In this document: one piece after another, positions 23,240 to 23,635 of the stretch
Layout of the letters: each line of letters begins with the position of its first letter
Numbering within the stretch: the first letter of the stretch is position 1
Origin: Planctomycetes bacterium GWF2_50_10
GTDB taxonomy: Bacteria; Planctomycetota; Phycisphaerae; Sedimentisphaerales; GWF2-50-10
Length of the DNA stretch: 23,635 nucleotides
Direction of reading: 5' to 3'
Assembly (NCBI GenBank): GCA_001824635.1
Contig: MHYB01000063.1
Coordinates: 10,668 to 34,302, forward strand
Notes under the pieces: model-generated
The model's input: only the letters and a program-made list of their open reading frames with translations
The model's database searches: none
What the model was told of the DNA's origin: nothing
Made by a program: the position numbers and the translations under genes

Positions 23240-23635
23240 TTACACGGCTGAAAAATATGTCGCTACACCCATTTCACCCATTGTTTTGAGGCCCGGAGTG
23301 GCGGACAGTATCGATTTTACTGCATTGAGTGTTATTGCACAGGTTGCAATGTCACCATTTACGCCTCCGGCAATGGTAGAATCAATATTTGGAATTCCAT
23401 TGACCATGATACGATCATAGGATTGCGGCTCACCGACGGCAGCCCTGAATTCGAGCGTAATTACTTCCCTGCTGCCTACAAAGCCTCGCCCTGACTGATA
23501 CACTCCGCGTGCCATGCCTTTTAGAATGGGTTTGTAGCCGCTGTGAATATCAGTATCTGCGATAATCGGCTCAAGGCTTTCTTCATTTCGATCCAAATTC
23601 CAGCCCATTCTGGCGGCAATAAAATCAACAGATTC
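23240..23635 (-). CDS. NAD(P)H-dependent amine dehydrogenase-like protein, C-terminal 131 residues (runs off the window)
   Basis: The frame is open to the window edge; the ATG at 23608 is internal, since ESVDFIAAR precedes it in frame. The visible part resembles the C-terminal domain of 2,4-diaminopentanoate dehydrogenase and related dihydrodipicolinate-reductase-like proteins: a MGWNLDRNEESLEPIIAD segment, GSREVITLEFRAAVG, then the conserved PNIDSTIAGGVNGDIATCAI and NAVKSILSATPGLKTM. These enzymes have an N-terminal NAD(P)-binding fold, not visible here, and deaminate or form amines at a carbon next to a carbonyl. It ends 169 bases before the DUF5107-TPR gene, which has its own promoter, so it may or may not belong to the same unit. 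An amine substrate would fit the nearby aminotransferase. Confidence 0.75.
   Translation of the reverse strand, partial: ESVDFIAARMGWNLDRNEESLEPIIADTDIHSGYKPILKGMARGVYQSGRGFVGSREVITLEFRAAVGEPQSYDRIMVNGIPNIDSTIAGGVNGDIATCAITLNAVKSILSATPGLKTMGEMGVATYFSAV

Noticed and set aside
1..23635. CRISPR arrays, tRNA or rRNA genes, insertion sequences, prophage genes
   Set aside because: No spaced direct repeats, no tRNA-like cloverleaf sequence, no rRNA-like stretch and no transposase, integrase or phage protein were recognised in any reading frame.

Overview
The window looks like bacterial chromosome from a planctomycete-like organism, probably near the Phycisphaerae. The reasons are the long intracellular DUF5107-TPR protein, several Gfo/Idh/MocA oxidoreductases, a multi-membrane-span SPFH protein and the large uncharacterised ABC-associated proteins. 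This placement is an inference from gene content; there is no rRNA or other marker to fix it. Almost everything is on the minus strand. No tRNA, rRNA, CRISPR array, insertion sequence or phage gene was seen.

Region A (13197 down to 1, minus strand) is one long run of nine genes with gaps from a 4-base overlap to about 40 bases, except for a 144-base gap before the last gene. In transcription order it holds three SPFH/band-7 membrane proteins (a 7-span SPFH protein, an HflC-like and an HflK-like protein), a P1B-type metal-transporting ATPase, a three-gene ABC-2 transporter unit (ATPase, permease, membrane-anchored partner), a PcrA/UvrD helicase with a hairpin terminator candidate, and the first 45 codons of a probable glucose-6-phosphate isomerase. 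The SPFH proteins and the metal ATPase form the most unusual unit. Both the HflK-like protein and the ATPase start with His- or Cys/His-rich tails, which suggests a scaffolded metal transport system with no FtsH protease gene next to it.

Region B (13198-15156) begins with a divergent promoter region that has a good sigma70-like promoter on the plus strand, a weaker one on the minus strand and a 12-base palindrome at the minus start site. The plus-strand pair encodes an ABC-2 permease without its own ATPase and a lipoprotein zinc carboxypeptidase of family M14, both probably at the cell envelope.

Region C (15157-23635, minus strand) is visibly more AT-rich. It carries a carbohydrate/amine metabolism cluster: the C-terminal part of a diaminopentanoate dehydrogenase-like enzyme, a 1057-residue DUF5107-TPR protein, a Gfo/Idh oxidoreductase, an amidohydrolase, a DegT-family PLP aminotransferase and a second Gfo/Idh oxidoreductase. 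A perfect palindrome overlaps the -10 box in front of the DUF5107-TPR gene. Two short coding remnants lie between and after these genes and suggest past deletions. The likely job is conversion of an unusual sugar, cyclitol or amino compound through oxidation, hydrolysis and transamination, but the substrate cannot be read from the sequence.
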